A stretch of DNA of 64,000 nucleotides from Salinimicrobium nanhaiense. Its GTDB lineage: Bacteria > Bacteroidota > Bacteroidia > Flavobacteriales > Flavobacteriaceae. This document shows positions 25,039 through 35,246 of the stretch, in pieces. A model generated the notes under the pieces. It saw only the letters and a program-made list of their open reading frames with translations, was not told where the DNA came from and ran no database searches. The DNA is taken from the NCBI GenBank assembly GCA_012038135.1, contig JAAVJQ010000005.1, positions 62,001 through 126,000 of the forward strand, given 5' to 3'. The translations under genes and the position numbers were made by a program. How positions within the stretch are numbered: the first letter of the stretch is position 1; each line of letters opens with the position of its first letter.

Positions 25039-25590
25039 TTAAGCTTCAGATTTCAATTTTTCAGAGAAGGTATGTCTTAACTTTTGCACTTTAGGATCAA
25101 TGATCACCCTGCAGTAAGGCTGATTCCTATTTTGATTGTAGTAATCATGATGCTCCTGTTCGGCCTCATAAAATTCACCCGCTTCAGTGATTTCGGTCAC
25201 AATACGATCCTGAAAAACCTTCTCCTCTTCCAATTGCCTTATAACCTTTTCCGCAGTTTCTTTTTGTGCTTCGGAATGATAGAAGATCGCACTACGGTAG
25301 TGCGTTCCCACATCATTCTGCTGCCTATTGAGGGTGGTTGGATCATGGGTCGCAAAAAAGATGAGCAATAACTCTTCAAAAGTGATCTTTTGAGGATCGA
25401 ATTTTAACTGCACAGATTCGGCATGACCGGTCCTTTGTGTCACCACCTCTCTGTAAGGCGGATTTTTAATATGTCCTCCCGTAAATCCTGAAATCACCTT
25501 CTTTACTCCGTCCACCCGCTGAAAAACTGCTTCGGTACACCAAAAACATCCTCCTGCAAGAGTGGCTGTTTCTAATTTATGTTCTTCCAT
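25039..25590 (-). CDS. msrA: Peptide-methionine (S)-S-oxide reductase MsrA
   Basis: Repair enzyme that reduces methionine-S-sulfoxide in proteins with thioredoxin. The catalytic motif GGCFWCTEAVF is at residues 14-24. YRSAIFYHSEAQ and EQEHHDYYNQN are further family blocks near the active site. The start at 25590 (MEEHKLE) gives the usual 183-residue cytoplasmic form; the longer frame would overlap the divergent DUF5916 gene. It appears to be cotranscribed with the small membrane protein gene after it. Confidence 0.95.
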   Translation of the reverse strand: MEEHKLETATLAGGCFWCTEAVFQRVDGVKKVISGFTGGHIKNPPYREVVTQRTGHAESVQLKFDPQKITFEELLLIFFATHDPTTLNRQQNDVGTHYRSAIFYHSEAQKETAEKVIRQLEEEKVFQDRIVTEITEAGEFYEAEQEHHDYYNQNRNQPYCRVIIDPKVQKLRHTFSEKLKSEA

Positions 25591-25699
25591 CTTTTCTTTT
25601 TTCAAAATGTAAGGAAAAACAAGCAACCTGCCAATATTAAAGATATAAGGAATTCGTAAACTTGCAGTGCAAAACAATTTGAGATTTAACAACCACCTC

Positions 25700-28138
25700 A
25701 TGCCCTTCAGGAATCTGCTGTTATCTATTTCATTTTTGATTTCCGGATGGATCTTTTCTCAGGAAATTGTACAGCAGAAAAAATCCTACACGGCAACAAG
25801 AATTGAATCTAAACCGGTTATAGATGGTGTTCCTAACGAAAAGCTATGGCAGGATCTCCCTGTAGCTACAGATTTTGTCATGTTTGAACCGGGTAATGGG
25901 AATCCTTCCCGGAGCACCCACACAACAGAGGTGAAAATAGGGTATACCGATAGGGCCCTTTATGTAGCAGCCTACCTTTTTGACAGTAATCCTTCACGAA
26001 TTAGGCGTGAATTTGCCCAGCGTGATAATATTCCAATTGTTGATTACTTTTTAATCGACATTAACACCTATAATGACGGGGAAAATCAAACGCGCTTCTA
26101 TGTCACTGCGGCAGGAACCATTGCCGATGCCAGGATGAAAAAAGAAAATGAGGATTTCGCCTATAATGTGGTATGGGATGCAAAGGTATCAATGGATGAT
26201 AAAGGTTGGTATGTTGAAATGGAGATCCCCTACTCTGCCTTAAGATTTTCAGATAAAGAGGAACAGTTATGGAGTATTCAGCTTGGCCGTGAAATAAGTC
26301 ACCTTAACGAAAGCTATGTCTGGAATTACATCAATAAGTCAATAGGGGAATCAACTCATTACAACGGACTTTTGAGAGGCATAAGAGACATAGATGCTCC
26401 TGTAAGGTTAAGTTTCTATCCCTATGTATCGGGAGAGGTTGACCATTTTGATGGGGAAACTACCACTGCATTTAACGCCGGTATGGATTTTAAATACGGA
26501 ATAAGTGATGCTTTTACTCTTGATGCGACGCTTATTCCCGATTTTGGCCAGACTCCTTATGACGAAGTGGAGCTTAATTTGGGACCTTTTGAACAAACCT
26601 TTGGAGAAAACAGGGCATTTTTTACTGAAGGCACCGAACTTTTTAACAAGGGAAATCTTTTTTATTCCCGAAGGATCGGCGATACTCCTATAGGATTTAA
26701 TGCCGTACAGGATGCGCGACTGGCAGATGAAGAAATTGTTGAAAATCCTGAAACAACAGGGCTGCTTAACGCTTTAAAGATCTCCGGAAGAACCGATAGC
26801 GGCCTGGGAATTGGTTTTTTCAATGCCATTACAGAAGTTCAAAAGGCGCGAATATATAATCCGATAACTGATGAATACAGGGAATTGGTCACAGAACCTT
26901 TCGCTAATTATAATATCCTGGTCCTGGATCAGCAATTCGATCAAAAATCATCTGTTTCTTTGATCAATACCAATGTTACCCGCGAAGGGCAGTTTAGGGA
27001 TGCTAATGTAACAGGTTTCCTTTTTGACGTCTATACTCCCTCCAGCGCATATAATTTTGCAGGCGAAGCAAAAATGAGTCGGGTGAATTTACCAAACAGC
27101 AATAAGCTGGGCTTTGCCTCTCTCCTCTCCTTTGCCCGTACAAAAGGCCAATTGAGGTACGGCTTGTCGCATGAATTTGCAAACGAGACCTATGACATTA
27201 ATGACATGGGATTGAATTTTACCAATAATTACAATAACTTTTTCTGGGATGCCTCTTACAGGATCTTTGAACCGCAGGGAATTTTTAATGAATACAACAT
27301 CCGGTTAACGGGGAACCACCAGCGCAGGTATGATCCGGACATGGCCGTGACCACTAATTTTGGCACCTCCTTTTTCGGGATGACAAAAAGAAGGTTCGCC
27401 TTTGGAGGATCTGCCAATTATAGTACTCCCTTCCGGGATTTCTTTGAGCCCAGGAGGGAGAATACATTCATTGAATATCCTGAAAATTTGGATGCTGAAG
27501 CCTGGATCTCCTCAGATTATCGTAAAAGGATCGCTGTGGATAGCCGCCTTGGCTACAACAAATATTTAGCTTCATCTCATGAACAAATAAGATTCAGTTT
27601 TAGTCCGCGGTTTAGGGTCAGCAATAAATTTATGCTCATCTACGATTTTGGTGTTATAAAAGAAGATAACCGGGAGAGCTTTGTTTCTTTACTGCCCAAA
27701 AATGTCATTTTTGGCAGTCGTGATATGCAGAGCATCGAGAACTCCTTGCAAGGCAGCTACAACTTCAATACCCGCGAAGCCATTAGCCTTAGCTTCCGGA
27801 ACTTCTGGTCTTCGGCTGCATTTGCTGAAGACAGCTTTACCAGATTGCTCAATGACGGCAGTCTTGTTCCCGTAGATTATGTGGTGACAGAAAGTAATGA
27901 TCCCGATGCGAATTTCAATATCTGGAACCTTGACCTAAGTTACCAGTGGAGATTTGCCCCGGGAAGTGAGTTGATCTTCCTTTACCGGAATTCCATTTTT
28001 AAGCAGGATAATCTTAGTGATCTGGTTTATACGGAAAGTCTTAAAAATCTTTTCAACCAGCCGGCAAGGCATAACCTTTCCCTGCGTATCGTCTATTATT
28101 TGGACTACAATACTATAAAAAATACATTTAAAGGTTAA
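25700..28138 (+). CDS. DUF5916 protein with N-terminal CBM9-like domain
   Basis: Large exported protein of a family frequent in Bacteroidota. After a signal peptide (cleaved near WIFSQE) residues about 30-230 form a carbohydrate-binding family-9-like domain ([33 protein letters not shown]). The rest, some 580 residues, is the DUF5916 region, rich in alternating aromatic strands and probably an outer-membrane beta-barrel. I use the start at 25700, as an upstream GTG would add a non-signal stretch. Role unknown; related proteins are often mislabelled hydrolases. Confidence 0.85.
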   Translation: MPFRNLLLSISFLISGWIFSQEIVQQKKSYTATRIESKPVIDGVPNEKLWQDLPVATDFVMFEPGNGNPSRSTHTTEVKIGYTDRALYVAAYLFDSNPSRIRREFAQRDNIPIVDYFLIDINTYNDGENQTRFYVTAAGTIADARMKKENEDFAYNVVWDAKVSMDDKGWYVEMEIPYSALRFSDKEEQLWSIQLGREISHLNESYVWNYINKSIGESTHYNGLLRGIRDIDAPVRLSFYPYVSGEVDHFDGETTTAFNAGMDFKYGISDAFTLDATLIPDFGQTPYDEVELNLGPFEQTFGENRAFFTEGTELFNKGNLFYSRRIGDTPIGFNAVQDARLADEEIVENPETTGLLNALKISGRTDSGLGIGFFNAITEVQKARIYNPITDEYRELVTEPFANYNILVLDQQFDQKSSVSLINTNVTREGQFRDANVTGFLFDVYTPSSAYNFAGEAKMSRVNLPNSNKLGFASLLSFARTKGQLRYGLSHEFANETYDINDMGLNFTNNYNNFFWDASYRIFEPQGIFNEYNIRLTGNHQRRYDPDMAVTTNFGTSFFGMTKRRFAFGGSANYSTPFRDFFEPRRENTFIEYPENLDAEAWISSDYRKRIAVDSRLGYNKYLASSHEQIRFSFSPRFRVSNKFMLIYDFGVIKEDNRESFVSLLPKNVIFGSRDMQSIENSLQGSYNFNTREAISLSFRNFWSSAAFAEDSFTRLLNDGSLVPVDYVVTESNDPDANFNIWNLDLSYQWRFAPGSELIFLYRNSIFKQDNLSDLVYTESLKNLFNQPARHNLSLRIVYYLDYNTIKNTFKG

Positions 28139-28160
28139 GTTTGCAACTGAGACTAATACT

Positions 28161-28820
28161 ATGATAGAAGCCCAAAACATCCATAAAAGTTATAATGATT
28201 TACATGTGCTCAAAGGCGTGGACCTGCACATCCTTAAAAGTGAGATCGTTTCTATTGTGGGAGCTTCGGGCGCCGGAAAGACCACTCTGCTCCAGATCCT
28301 GGGTACTCTCGAGAAGCCAGACAGCAACAACAAAAGTATTCTGAAAGTGAATGATACTGATGTTTATGCTCTTAACGCCAAAGAACTCGCTAAATTCCGG
28401 AATTCGAATATTGGTTTTATTTTTCAGTTCCATCAGTTGTTGCCTGAATTTACTGCCCTCGAGAATATTTGTATTCCCGCTTTTATAGGAAAGCGTCCAA
28501 AAGCTGAAACCGAAAAAAGAGCTAAAGAATTACTCGGCTTCCTGGGGATGTTAAAAAGGGCAGAGCATAAGCCGGCTCAAATGAGCGGTGGAGAGCAGCA
28601 ACGTGTAGCAGTCGCTCGTTCGCTTATCAATAACCCGGGAGTGATCTTTGCCGATGAACCCTCGGGAAACCTGGATAGCGAATCTGCAGAAAATCTGCAC
28701 AAATTGTTCTTCGATCTACGGGAGGAATTCGGGCAGACATTTGTCATTGTTACTCACAACGAAGAACTTGCAAACATGGCAGACAAGAAACTGACTATGG
28801 TAGACGGGAAAATAGTTTAA
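28161..28820 (+). CDS. ABC transporter ATP-binding protein (LolD/MacB type)
   Basis: Cytoplasmic ATPase subunit of an ABC exporter of the LolD/FtsE/MacB class. Walker A is [11 protein letters not shown], the Q-loop is [10 protein letters not shown], the signature is [15 protein letters not shown], and Walker B is [12 protein letters not shown] followed by the switch His in VTHNEE. The 219-residue length is that of LolD. No permease gene is adjacent, so the partner (probably LolCE-like, for lipoprotein release) must be encoded elsewhere. Confidence 0.9.
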   Translation: MIEAQNIHKSYNDLHVLKGVDLHILKSEIVSIVGASGAGKTTLLQILGTLEKPDSNNKSILKVNDTDVYALNAKELAKFRNSNIGFIFQFHQLLPEFTALENICIPAFIGKRPKAETEKRAKELLGFLGMLKRAEHKPAQMSGGEQQRVAVARSLINNPGVIFADEPSGNLDSESAENLHKLFFDLREEFGQTFVIVTHNEELANMADKKLTMVDGKIV

Positions 28821-28825
28821 GGTCT

Positions 28826-28866
28826 AAGGTTGCAGGTTGCAGGTTCCAAGTTGCAGGTTCCAGGCT
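28826..28866 (+). repeat. Short-word repeat (GTTGCAGGTTCCA type)
   Basis: Four GTTGCAGGTT-like or GGTTCCA-like words follow one another directly after the ABC gene. The reverse complement of the same wording reappears at about 49739-49756 next to a heptamer array. Confidence 0.7.
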
Positions 28867-28956
28867 AAAATTTTTGAAGTTCCGGTTCTTGTTTTTTCCT
28901 TTCAAACCATCCGCAATTCGCAACAGAAAAACTATCTCAAATCTCAAATCTATACA

Positions 28957-29721
28957 ATGACCCGCACAGAGCTTAAGGAATTCCTTGATTACAAAGTAGA
29001 ACAATATAACACGCCGCAGTTCATTGAGACAGATCCTGTGCAGATCCCGCACCTTTTCAGCAAAAAAGAAGACATAGAGATCTCCGGTTTTTTGACCGCT
29101 ACCATTTCCTGGGGGAACAGAAAGAGCATCCTCAAAAATGCGAATTTATTAATAGATCTTCTTGATAGGGCGCCTTATGATTTTGTAATGCAGCATTCAG
29201 ATAATGATCTTCAAAAGCTGCAGCCATTTGTTCATCGCACCTTTAATGGTACAGATCTTATTTACTTTATCAAGGCCTTCAGGAATATTTATAACAGGTA
29301 TGGCGGACCGGAAAATATTTTCAGTAAACATTCCGGTAAGGAAAGCTTACAGCCTGCAATACACGAGTTTAAAAAAATATTTTTTGAATTACCACATGAA
29401 CCCAGAACCGAGAAGCATGTGAGCGATCCTTTAAAGAATTCGGCGGCAAAGAGGATCAATATGTTCCTGCGGTGGATGGTGAGAAATGATAATAAAGGTG
29501 TGGATCTGGGAATTTGGGAAAGCATTTCTCCTTCCCAACTCAGCTGTCCGTTGGATGTACATTCAGGAAACGTAGCCAGGAAATTAGGTTTGCTTAAGCG
29601 GAAACAGAATGATGCCAAAGCTTTGGCAGAACTCGATAAAAACCTGCGAAAAATGGAGCCCAAGGATCCGGTTAAGTACGATTATGCCCTTTTTGGATTG
29701 GGAGTTTTTGAGAGTTATTGA
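28957..29721 (+). CDS. TIGR02757 (DUF2400) family protein
   Basis: Conserved protein of unknown function, 254 residues, cytoplasmic. It has the family's N-terminal block (ELKEFLDYKVEQYN, DPVQIPHLFSKKEDIEISGF, SWGNRKSILKN), the middle block RINMFLRWMVRN and the C-terminal PVKYDYALFGLGV. The fold is helical and recalls HhH-type DNA glycosylases, which is a loose impression only. The start at 28957 is set by the family N-terminus, since the upstream extension covers the short-word repeat. Confidence 0.92.
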   Translation: MTRTELKEFLDYKVEQYNTPQFIETDPVQIPHLFSKKEDIEISGFLTATISWGNRKSILKNANLLIDLLDRAPYDFVMQHSDNDLQKLQPFVHRTFNGTDLIYFIKAFRNIYNRYGGPENIFSKHSGKESLQPAIHEFKKIFFELPHEPRTEKHVSDPLKNSAAKRINMFLRWMVRNDNKGVDLGIWESISPSQLSCPLDVHSGNVARKLGLLKRKQNDAKALAELDKNLRKMEPKDPVKYDYALFGLGVFESY

Positions 29722-29816
29722 TGCTATTGTAGGATTTTACTTAAATTATTCAGTGAAAATTGAAATTTATTAAGGGCAATTAATATCTTTAACTACATCT
29801 AAGTGAGAAACCATGT

Positions 29817-30995
29817 ATGCCTAATTCGCATATTCAAAACAATGAATCCCGGCAGCAGCCTGCTCCCGAAGAATATAATATTCTAAGATCTTCTTCAGAA
29901 AAAGATTTTTCAGAACTACTTTATCTATGTGCTGAAACCGTGCAGGCTCCAATTGCAGCACTGGTGATCGTTGAAAATGGGAATAGCTGGGTAAAAAGCA
30001 GTTATGGTTGTGCACCTGAAGAAATCCCTTACTGGGATGACCTTTGGGCAAAGATCCTTCAACAGGATGACATTCTCGTTTTTGACCGGGAAGACCTGCA
30101 AAAGATCCACAGGTTCTATTCGGGAGTTATAGGAGTACCTATGGAAACCGCTTCCGGAGAAAAGCTGGGCCTGCTTGTCATTTTAGATCCTGAAGTCAAT
30201 AAACTCACGGATGTTCAAAAACGCAGTTTGAAGATCCTGTGCAAACAGATGCTTAATGTCGTGGTGTTTGGCAAGCAAAAGAACCAATATCAGCGGATTC
30301 AAAAAGACCTGGAACAGCGGTATCATGATCTGGAGAAATTTGCCAGCGTAGTATCCCATGACATAAAATCTCCTCTTGCGAATATTATTTCACTGGTTGA
30401 CCTGCTTAAGGAAGAGAATAAGGAAAATTTTGATGAGGAGACCAGCCAGTATATCGAATACCTGTCCCAGGCTTCTCACAGTCTTCGCAATTACGTAGAC
30501 GGGCTGCTAATATTTTACCGCAGCGAGCGCATCCTTGAAAAAGAAGAAGAAGATGTGGACCTAAAACCTTTTTTTGAAACCATTATCAATCTTTATACTG
30601 TTGACCCCGGAATAACAATAACCTACCCCACCCACGGAATTCTAAAGCAGGTAAATAAGGCTGCCCTTACGCAAATCTTTATGAATCTTATTAGTAATGC
30701 GCTCAAGTATAATGTCAAAGAAGAACGGCGGGTAGAAATAACATTTAATGCTTCTGAAGATTTCTACTTTTTTGAAGTCAGAGACAATGGTAACGGGATC
30801 CCGGAAGAAAGTTTTGATAAGATCTTCGACCTGTTTACTACCCTCGATCTCAATGACCGCGATGGCAATCCCGGAAGCGGAATTGGTCTTGCTACCGTAA
30901 AAAAACTCCTGGACCACATGGGAGGTAAGATCTCAATCGAGTCAGATCCCGGGATTGGCAGTAATTTTAAGTTTCAAATTAAAAGGTCTTGCTAA
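29817..30995 (+). CDS. Cytosolic sensor histidine kinase (GAF-like plus HisKA/HATPase)
   Basis: Soluble two-component kinase with no membrane segment. Residues about 25-150 form a GAF-like sensor domain. A coiled linker (about 150-185) leads to the HisKA helix with phospho-acceptor His in VVSHDIKSPLANI (about 182). The HATPase domain has the N box MNLISNALKYN, G1 VRDNGNGIPEE and G2 GSGIGLATVKKLL. No response regulator is adjacent. GAF-type sensing suggests an intracellular signal such as redox state or a small ligand, which is not identifiable. Confidence 0.93.
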   Translation: MPNSHIQNNESRQQPAPEEYNILRSSSEKDFSELLYLCAETVQAPIAALVIVENGNSWVKSSYGCAPEEIPYWDDLWAKILQQDDILVFDREDLQKIHRFYSGVIGVPMETASGEKLGLLVILDPEVNKLTDVQKRSLKILCKQMLNVVVFGKQKNQYQRIQKDLEQRYHDLEKFASVVSHDIKSPLANIISLVDLLKEENKENFDEETSQYIEYLSQASHSLRNYVDGLLIFYRSERILEKEEEDVDLKPFFETIINLYTVDPGITITYPTHGILKQVNKAALTQIFMNLISNALKYNVKEERRVEITFNASEDFYFFEVRDNGNGIPEESFDKIFDLFTTLDLNDRDGNPGSGIGLATVKKLLDHMGGKISIESDPGIGSNFKFQIKRSC

Positions 30996-31031
30996 GGCCT
31001 TTTTTTATATTTGGAAAAAGAATGCCCGCGC

Positions 31032-32957
31032 ATGTATTTTAAACATCCAGAACTTCTTTACGCACTCTTTCTGCTGGTCATCCCAGTTTTGGTGCACTTA
31101 TTTCAGCTACGCAAGTTCAGGACCACAACGTTCACCAATGTAAAGTTTCTTAAAAAGGCTGTTTTACAGACACGTAAAAGCTCCCGCTTAAAGAAGTTCC
31201 TCATTCTTTGCACCCGTTTACTTTTGCTGGCCAGCGTGATCTTTGCCTTCGCGCAACCCTACTTCCCTCCTGCCTCGGGAGAGATCAAAGAGGTAGAGAC
31301 CGTAATTTGGCTGGATAATTCCTATAGTATGCAGGCAAGGGGCCAAAACGGAATATTATTAAGGAGGAGCATTCAGGACCTGTTGGAAAATCTGCCAAAG
31401 GATGCACAGGTGACACTTTTTACCAACGAGCAAGAGTTCAGGAATGTTTCCTCGAATACCTTGCGTGAGCGGCTACAGGCGCTGGATTTTTCGGCCACAC
31501 AACTGCCCTGGAGAGCCATAGCCTTTAAGGCTCAGAACTTTTTTGGAAATTCCCGGGAGGCCCAAAAGAACTTTATTGCGATCTCAGATTTTCAACATCT
31601 TGACGATTCCGTCGCACTGATAGGTGAAAATGTTACTTCTTACCTTGTTCAACTTGAACCTGAAAATTCCCTGAACATTTCGGTAGATTCTGTTTTTACT
31701 TCCTCCCGAAGCCTTGATGAAACGGAGCTGGGCGTGGAGATTTCGGCATCAGGAGCATTACAGGAGGAAGTGTCTGTAGGGCTCTATAATGAGGACAGGC
31801 TGCTGGCACGAAAGACCATCCCGCTTAATGAGGAGCTAAAGGGCAGTACCACTTTTAGTTTTGCTTCGGAAGCTATTCCATTTGGAAGTATCCGGGTAGA
31901 AGATAGTGGATTGCAGTTCGATAACCGGCTGTATTTCAGCATCAATGAAACACCTCCGGTGAAGGTGGTGGTAATCGGCGATTCCGAAGCAGAATACCTG
32001 CAGCGCATCTATAAGGAACCGGAATTTTTGCTTCATATCTTTCCTGAAAATAACATCGATTACAACCTGTTATCTCAGGCGAACCTGGTGATCCTTAATG
32101 AGCCCCAAAAGGTTCCCTTTTCTCTTATCACTACCCTGCAGCAATTATTAAAAGAAGGAGTGTTTCTGATTGTTGTCCCTGCACCCGACGGTGACCTTGA
32201 GGATTACAACAACTTGCTACGAAACCTTGACCTCCCGACTTTTGGAACAGGATTTAAGCAGGAAAAGCTGATCACAAATATCACTTTTGAACACCCACTA
32301 TATCAAAGCGTTTTTAATGAGCGTGTTACCAACTTTGAGTATCCCAAAGTTCAGAGTTCCTTTTCTTTAACCGGAGCTGCACCGGGTATTCTAAAATATC
32401 CAAACGGGCAGCCTTTTCTTTTTGAAAAGAACAATGTGTTTGTTTTTACAGCCGCTCTAAGGAGAGAAAATTCTAATTTTAAAAGCGCTCCTCTTATTGT
32501 TCCAACTTTTTACAATATCGGGAATCTTGCTATTTCACCGGACAGGTTGTACCATCTCCTGGGTAACACTCAAAAGATAAGCATTCAGGCGAACCTTCAG
32601 AAGGATGAGATCCTGAAGCTGTCGTCTTCAGAAACTACTTTTATTCCGCAGCAGCAAAGCTTTCAGAATAAAGTAGATCTGGTGCTGGATGAGCTTCCGA
32701 AGCAGGAGGGGCATTACCGGGTACTTCAGGATTCTGTGGTGCTTAGGGCGCTAAGCTTTAATATAGACCGCAGGGAAAGTATCCCTGTGCAAAATAAAAT
32801 TCGGGAACAGGATGGGATCTCTGTTCAATCTTCGATTCCGCAGGTATTTCAAGACATCAAATCTGCCGGTGAAGTCCATACGCTTTGGAAATGGTTTATT
32901 ATTTTAGCACTGTTTTTCTTACTTACTGAAATGCTTATCTTAAAATTCCTCAAATGA
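31032..32957 (+). CDS. BatA-type VWA membrane protein
   Basis: Membrane-anchored protein with an N-terminal BatA domain (MYFKHPELLYALFLLVIPVLVHLF, then VKFLKKAVLQTRKSSRLKKFL) and a second helix, LLLASVIFAFAQPYF. A VWA-like domain follows, with MIDAS motif DNSYSM near residue 97. A C-terminal helix, WFIILALFFLLTEML, completes the typical layout of two helices before and one after the extracytoplasmic domain. It starts at 31032 where the BatA motif begins. It overlaps the dihydroorotase gene by 4 bp. Confidence 0.9.
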   Translation: MYFKHPELLYALFLLVIPVLVHLFQLRKFRTTTFTNVKFLKKAVLQTRKSSRLKKFLILCTRLLLLASVIFAFAQPYFPPASGEIKEVETVIWLDNSYSMQARGQNGILLRRSIQDLLENLPKDAQVTLFTNEQEFRNVSSNTLRERLQALDFSATQLPWRAIAFKAQNFFGNSREAQKNFIAISDFQHLDDSVALIGENVTSYLVQLEPENSLNISVDSVFTSSRSLDETELGVEISASGALQEEVSVGLYNEDRLLARKTIPLNEELKGSTTFSFASEAIPFGSIRVEDSGLQFDNRLYFSINETPPVKVVVIGDSEAEYLQRIYKEPEFLLHIFPENNIDYNLLSQANLVILNEPQKVPFSLITTLQQLLKEGVFLIVVPAPDGDLEDYNNLLRNLDLPTFGTGFKQEKLITNITFEHPLYQSVFNERVTNFEYPKVQSSFSLTGAAPGILKYPNGQPFLFEKNNVFVFTAALRRENSNFKSAPLIVPTFYNIGNLAISPDRLYHLLGNTQKISIQANLQKDEILKLSSSETTFIPQQQSFQNKVDLVLDELPKQEGHYRVLQDSVVLRALSFNIDRRESIPVQNKIREQDGISVQSSIPQVFQDIKSAGEVHTLWKWFIILALFFLLTEMLILKFLK

Positions 32958-34222
32958 AAATACTGGTTAGATCGGCCAAGATCATCGATAATGAAAGTCC
33001 GTACAACAATAAGGTCATGGACATTCTCGTAGAGAACGGCATCATCAAAGAAATTGCACCTACGATCAAAGCCCGGAAACCCGACCTCGAAATTTCTTTT
33101 GAGAATTTACACGTCTCGCAGGGCTGGTTTGACAGTAGTGTAAATTTTGGAGAACCCGGATATGAAGAAAGAGAGACCCTCGATAATGGATTAAAGACTG
33201 CAGGCCGTAGTGGATTTACCGCTATCGCTCTTAACCCGGGCAATGATCCTGTGACCGATAACAAAGGTGCCGTTACTTTTCTGCTGAATAAAGCTCAAAA
33301 ACAACCGGTTTCCCTCCTCCCTATTGGCACCCTCACGCGCAAAAGTGAAGGCAAAGACATGGCTGAACTTTACGACATGCAACAGGCCGGTGCGATTGCC
33401 TTTGGAGACTATAAAAGATCGGTGTCCAATCCCAATATGCTGAAGCTCGCATTGCAATACGCTCAAAATTTCGACGGACTTGTAATGTCTTTTCCGCAGG
33501 AAAATAAAATAGCGGGTAACGGGCAGGTAAATGAGCATGAGAACAGTACGCTTTTAGGGCTAAAAGGAATACCGCCGCTGGCTGAAGAACTGCAGATCAC
33601 CAGGGACCTTTACATCCTGGAATATACGGGTGGAAAGTTGCACATTCCCACCATTTCCACTGCAAAGTCTGTAGAGATCATAAGAGAAGCAAAAGAGCGA
33701 GGCCTGGATGTAACCTGCAGTGTAGCCATTCATAATCTTTTTTTCACAGATGAACAGCTCAACAACTTTGACACCAATGCGAAGGTGCTGCCACCATTGA
33801 GAACAAAAGCCGATGTCAAGGCTTTGATCGCAGGAGTAAGAGATGAGACCATAGACATGGTCACAACAGACCATTCTCCCATGGATGTGGAGCACAAAAA
33901 AGTGGAATTTGATAATGCCTTTTTTGGAACCTTAGGATTGGAATCGGCTTTGGGGGCTTTGCTTCAAATATTTTCAGTAAAGACCGCGGTAAGGGTATTA
34001 ACTGCAGGAAAAGCAAGGTTCAATTTGGGAGAAGAGGTGATCGATGAGGGTTCTGTTGCGAACTTCAGCTTTTTTGATCCCGAAACAGAATATACCTTCC
34101 AAAAAGAGCATATTTGGAGCACTTCGAAGAACAGTCTCTTCTTAGGAAACGAATTAAAAGGAAAGGTTTACGGCATTTTAGTGGGGGAAGATTTTTTAAG
34201 GGCAGACTCCTCTGAAAAATAA
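32954..34222 (+). CDS. Dihydroorotase homologue lacking metal ligands (pseudoenzyme candidate)
   Basis: Amidohydrolase-fold protein of the multifunctional-complex dihydroorotase type, 422 residues. The overall pattern is kept (GEPGYEERETL, GFTAIALNPGNDPV, and VTTDHSPMDVEHK with the catalytic Asp region). However, the metal-binding HxH of active enzymes is replaced (DSSVNFGEPG), the later metal His is lost in LHIPTIST, and PHHL has become IHNL. It therefore probably does not catalyse dihydroorotate formation. It may be a structural partner, as are the inactive DHO subunits that assemble with aspartate transcarbamoylase. It follows the BatA gene with a 4-bp overlap. Confidence 0.85.
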   Translation: MKILVRSAKIIDNESPYNNKVMDILVENGIIKEIAPTIKARKPDLEISFENLHVSQGWFDSSVNFGEPGYEERETLDNGLKTAGRSGFTAIALNPGNDPVTDNKGAVTFLLNKAQKQPVSLLPIGTLTRKSEGKDMAELYDMQQAGAIAFGDYKRSVSNPNMLKLALQYAQNFDGLVMSFPQENKIAGNGQVNEHENSTLLGLKGIPPLAEELQITRDLYILEYTGGKLHIPTISTAKSVEIIREAKERGLDVTCSVAIHNLFFTDEQLNNFDTNAKVLPPLRTKADVKALIAGVRDETIDMVTTDHSPMDVEHKKVEFDNAFFGTLGLESALGALLQIFSVKTAVRVLTAGKARFNLGEEVIDEGSVANFSFFDPETEYTFQKEHIWSTSKNSLFLGNELKGKVYGILVGEDFLRADSSEK

Positions 34223-34232
34223 GGAAATTCCG

Positions 34233-34240
34233 TAATTTTG
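34233..34240 (+). promoter_or_regulatory. Promoter box before the DUF4870-like gene
   Basis: TAATTTTG fits TAnnTTTG and lies 17 nt upstream of the ATG at 34258, just after the dihydroorotase stop. No good -33 element is obvious. Confidence 0.45.
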
Positions 34241-34257
34241 CAGCTTAAACTTTCACC

Positions 34258-34584
34258 ATGGAAACTGTTGCAAATGATGGAAAAACAGCAGCGATCGTTG
34301 CCTACATCACAATCATAGGAACTATCATTGCTTACTTTATAAATAACGACAGCAAAAATCCCTTTGCTTCTTTTCATATAAGGCAGGCACTTGGCATTCA
34401 CATCACATTTTACCTGCTGGGGATCGTGGTGTCTTGGTTTGACTCCTGGTTGATCTCGGCTCCTTTTTATCTTTTTATCATCATTCTTTGGGGTTATGGA
34501 ATTTTGACGGCTATCCAGGGTGAAAGAAATGAAGTTCCTCTTTTGGGGAGATATTTTCAAAACTGGTTTAGCACGATAAATTAA
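34258..34584 (+). CDS. DUF4870-like small membrane protein
   Basis: A 108-residue protein with three hydrophobic helices (AIVAYITIIGTIIAYFI, ALGIHITFYLLGIVVSWF, APFYLFIIILWGYGILTAI) and the family hallmarks FASFHIRQALG and a C-terminal PLLGRYF. DUF4870 proteins resemble Tic20 in outline, but their role in bacteria is unknown. The stop codon overlaps the first base of the next gene's ATG, so the hydrolase gene is translationally coupled. Confidence 0.85.
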   Translation: METVANDGKTAAIVAYITIIGTIIAYFINNDSKNPFASFHIRQALGIHITFYLLGIVVSWFDSWLISAPFYLFIIILWGYGILTAIQGERNEVPLLGRYFQNWFSTIN

Positions 34585-35246
34585 TGGATACAGATACTTT
34601 CACTTTACATCACCTAATAAGAAAACCTAAAGTAGCATCAGAAAAAGCTCCGTTGCTTATCATGCTGCACGGTTATGGCAGCAATGAGCAAGACCTTTTC
34701 TCTTTTGCTGAAGAACTGCCCGATGAGCTTTTTATCATCTCTGTAAGAGCGCCATATCCCATGGCACCTTACGGTCATGCCTGGTATGCGATACATTGGA
34801 ATGGCAGTACAGACGGTAAATTTAGTGATGATGAGCAGGCTGTGATCTCAAGAGAAAAGATCGTTCAGTTCCTGGAGGAGGTGAAAGAAAAATATCCTGT
34901 AGATCCAGATAATGTAACCCTGGTAGGGTTTAGCCAGGGATGTATTCTAAGCTTTGCTGTTGCCCTTTCCTATCCCGAAAAGATCAAAAATGTCATAGGA
35001 CTAAGCGGGTACATCAACAAAAATATTCTGAAAGAAGGCTATGAAAAGAATGATTTTTCAAAGCTTTCGGTCTATAGTTCCCATGGTACTGCAGACCAGG
35101 TGATACCGGTCGCCTGGGCCCGAATGACGAAACCTTTCCTGGATAGTTTGAATATAAAGAATTCCTTTTCAGAATTTCCTGTTGGCCATGGTGTGGCCCC
35201 GGATAATTTCAGGGAGCTGAAAAAGTGGCTTGAAGACCGGCTTTAA
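34584..35246 (+). CDS. Alpha/beta hydrolase (phospholipase/carboxylesterase family)
   Basis: Cytoplasmic serine hydrolase of the carboxylesterase/acyl-protein thioesterase family. The oxyanion loop is MLHGYGSNEQDL, the nucleophile lies in GFSQGC, the acid in HGTADQVIP, and the catalytic His in VGHGV. The 220-residue length is normal. Likely substrates are short acyl esters. It ends tail to tail with the next gene on the other strand; the two stop codons share bases at 35243-35246. Confidence 0.92.
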   Translation: MDTDTFTLHHLIRKPKVASEKAPLLIMLHGYGSNEQDLFSFAEELPDELFIISVRAPYPMAPYGHAWYAIHWNGSTDGKFSDDEQAVISREKIVQFLEEVKEKYPVDPDNVTLVGFSQGCILSFAVALSYPEKIKNVIGLSGYINKNILKEGYEKNDFSKLSVYSSHGTADQVIPVAWARMTKPFLDSLNIKNSFSEFPVGHGVAPDNFRELKKWLEDRL

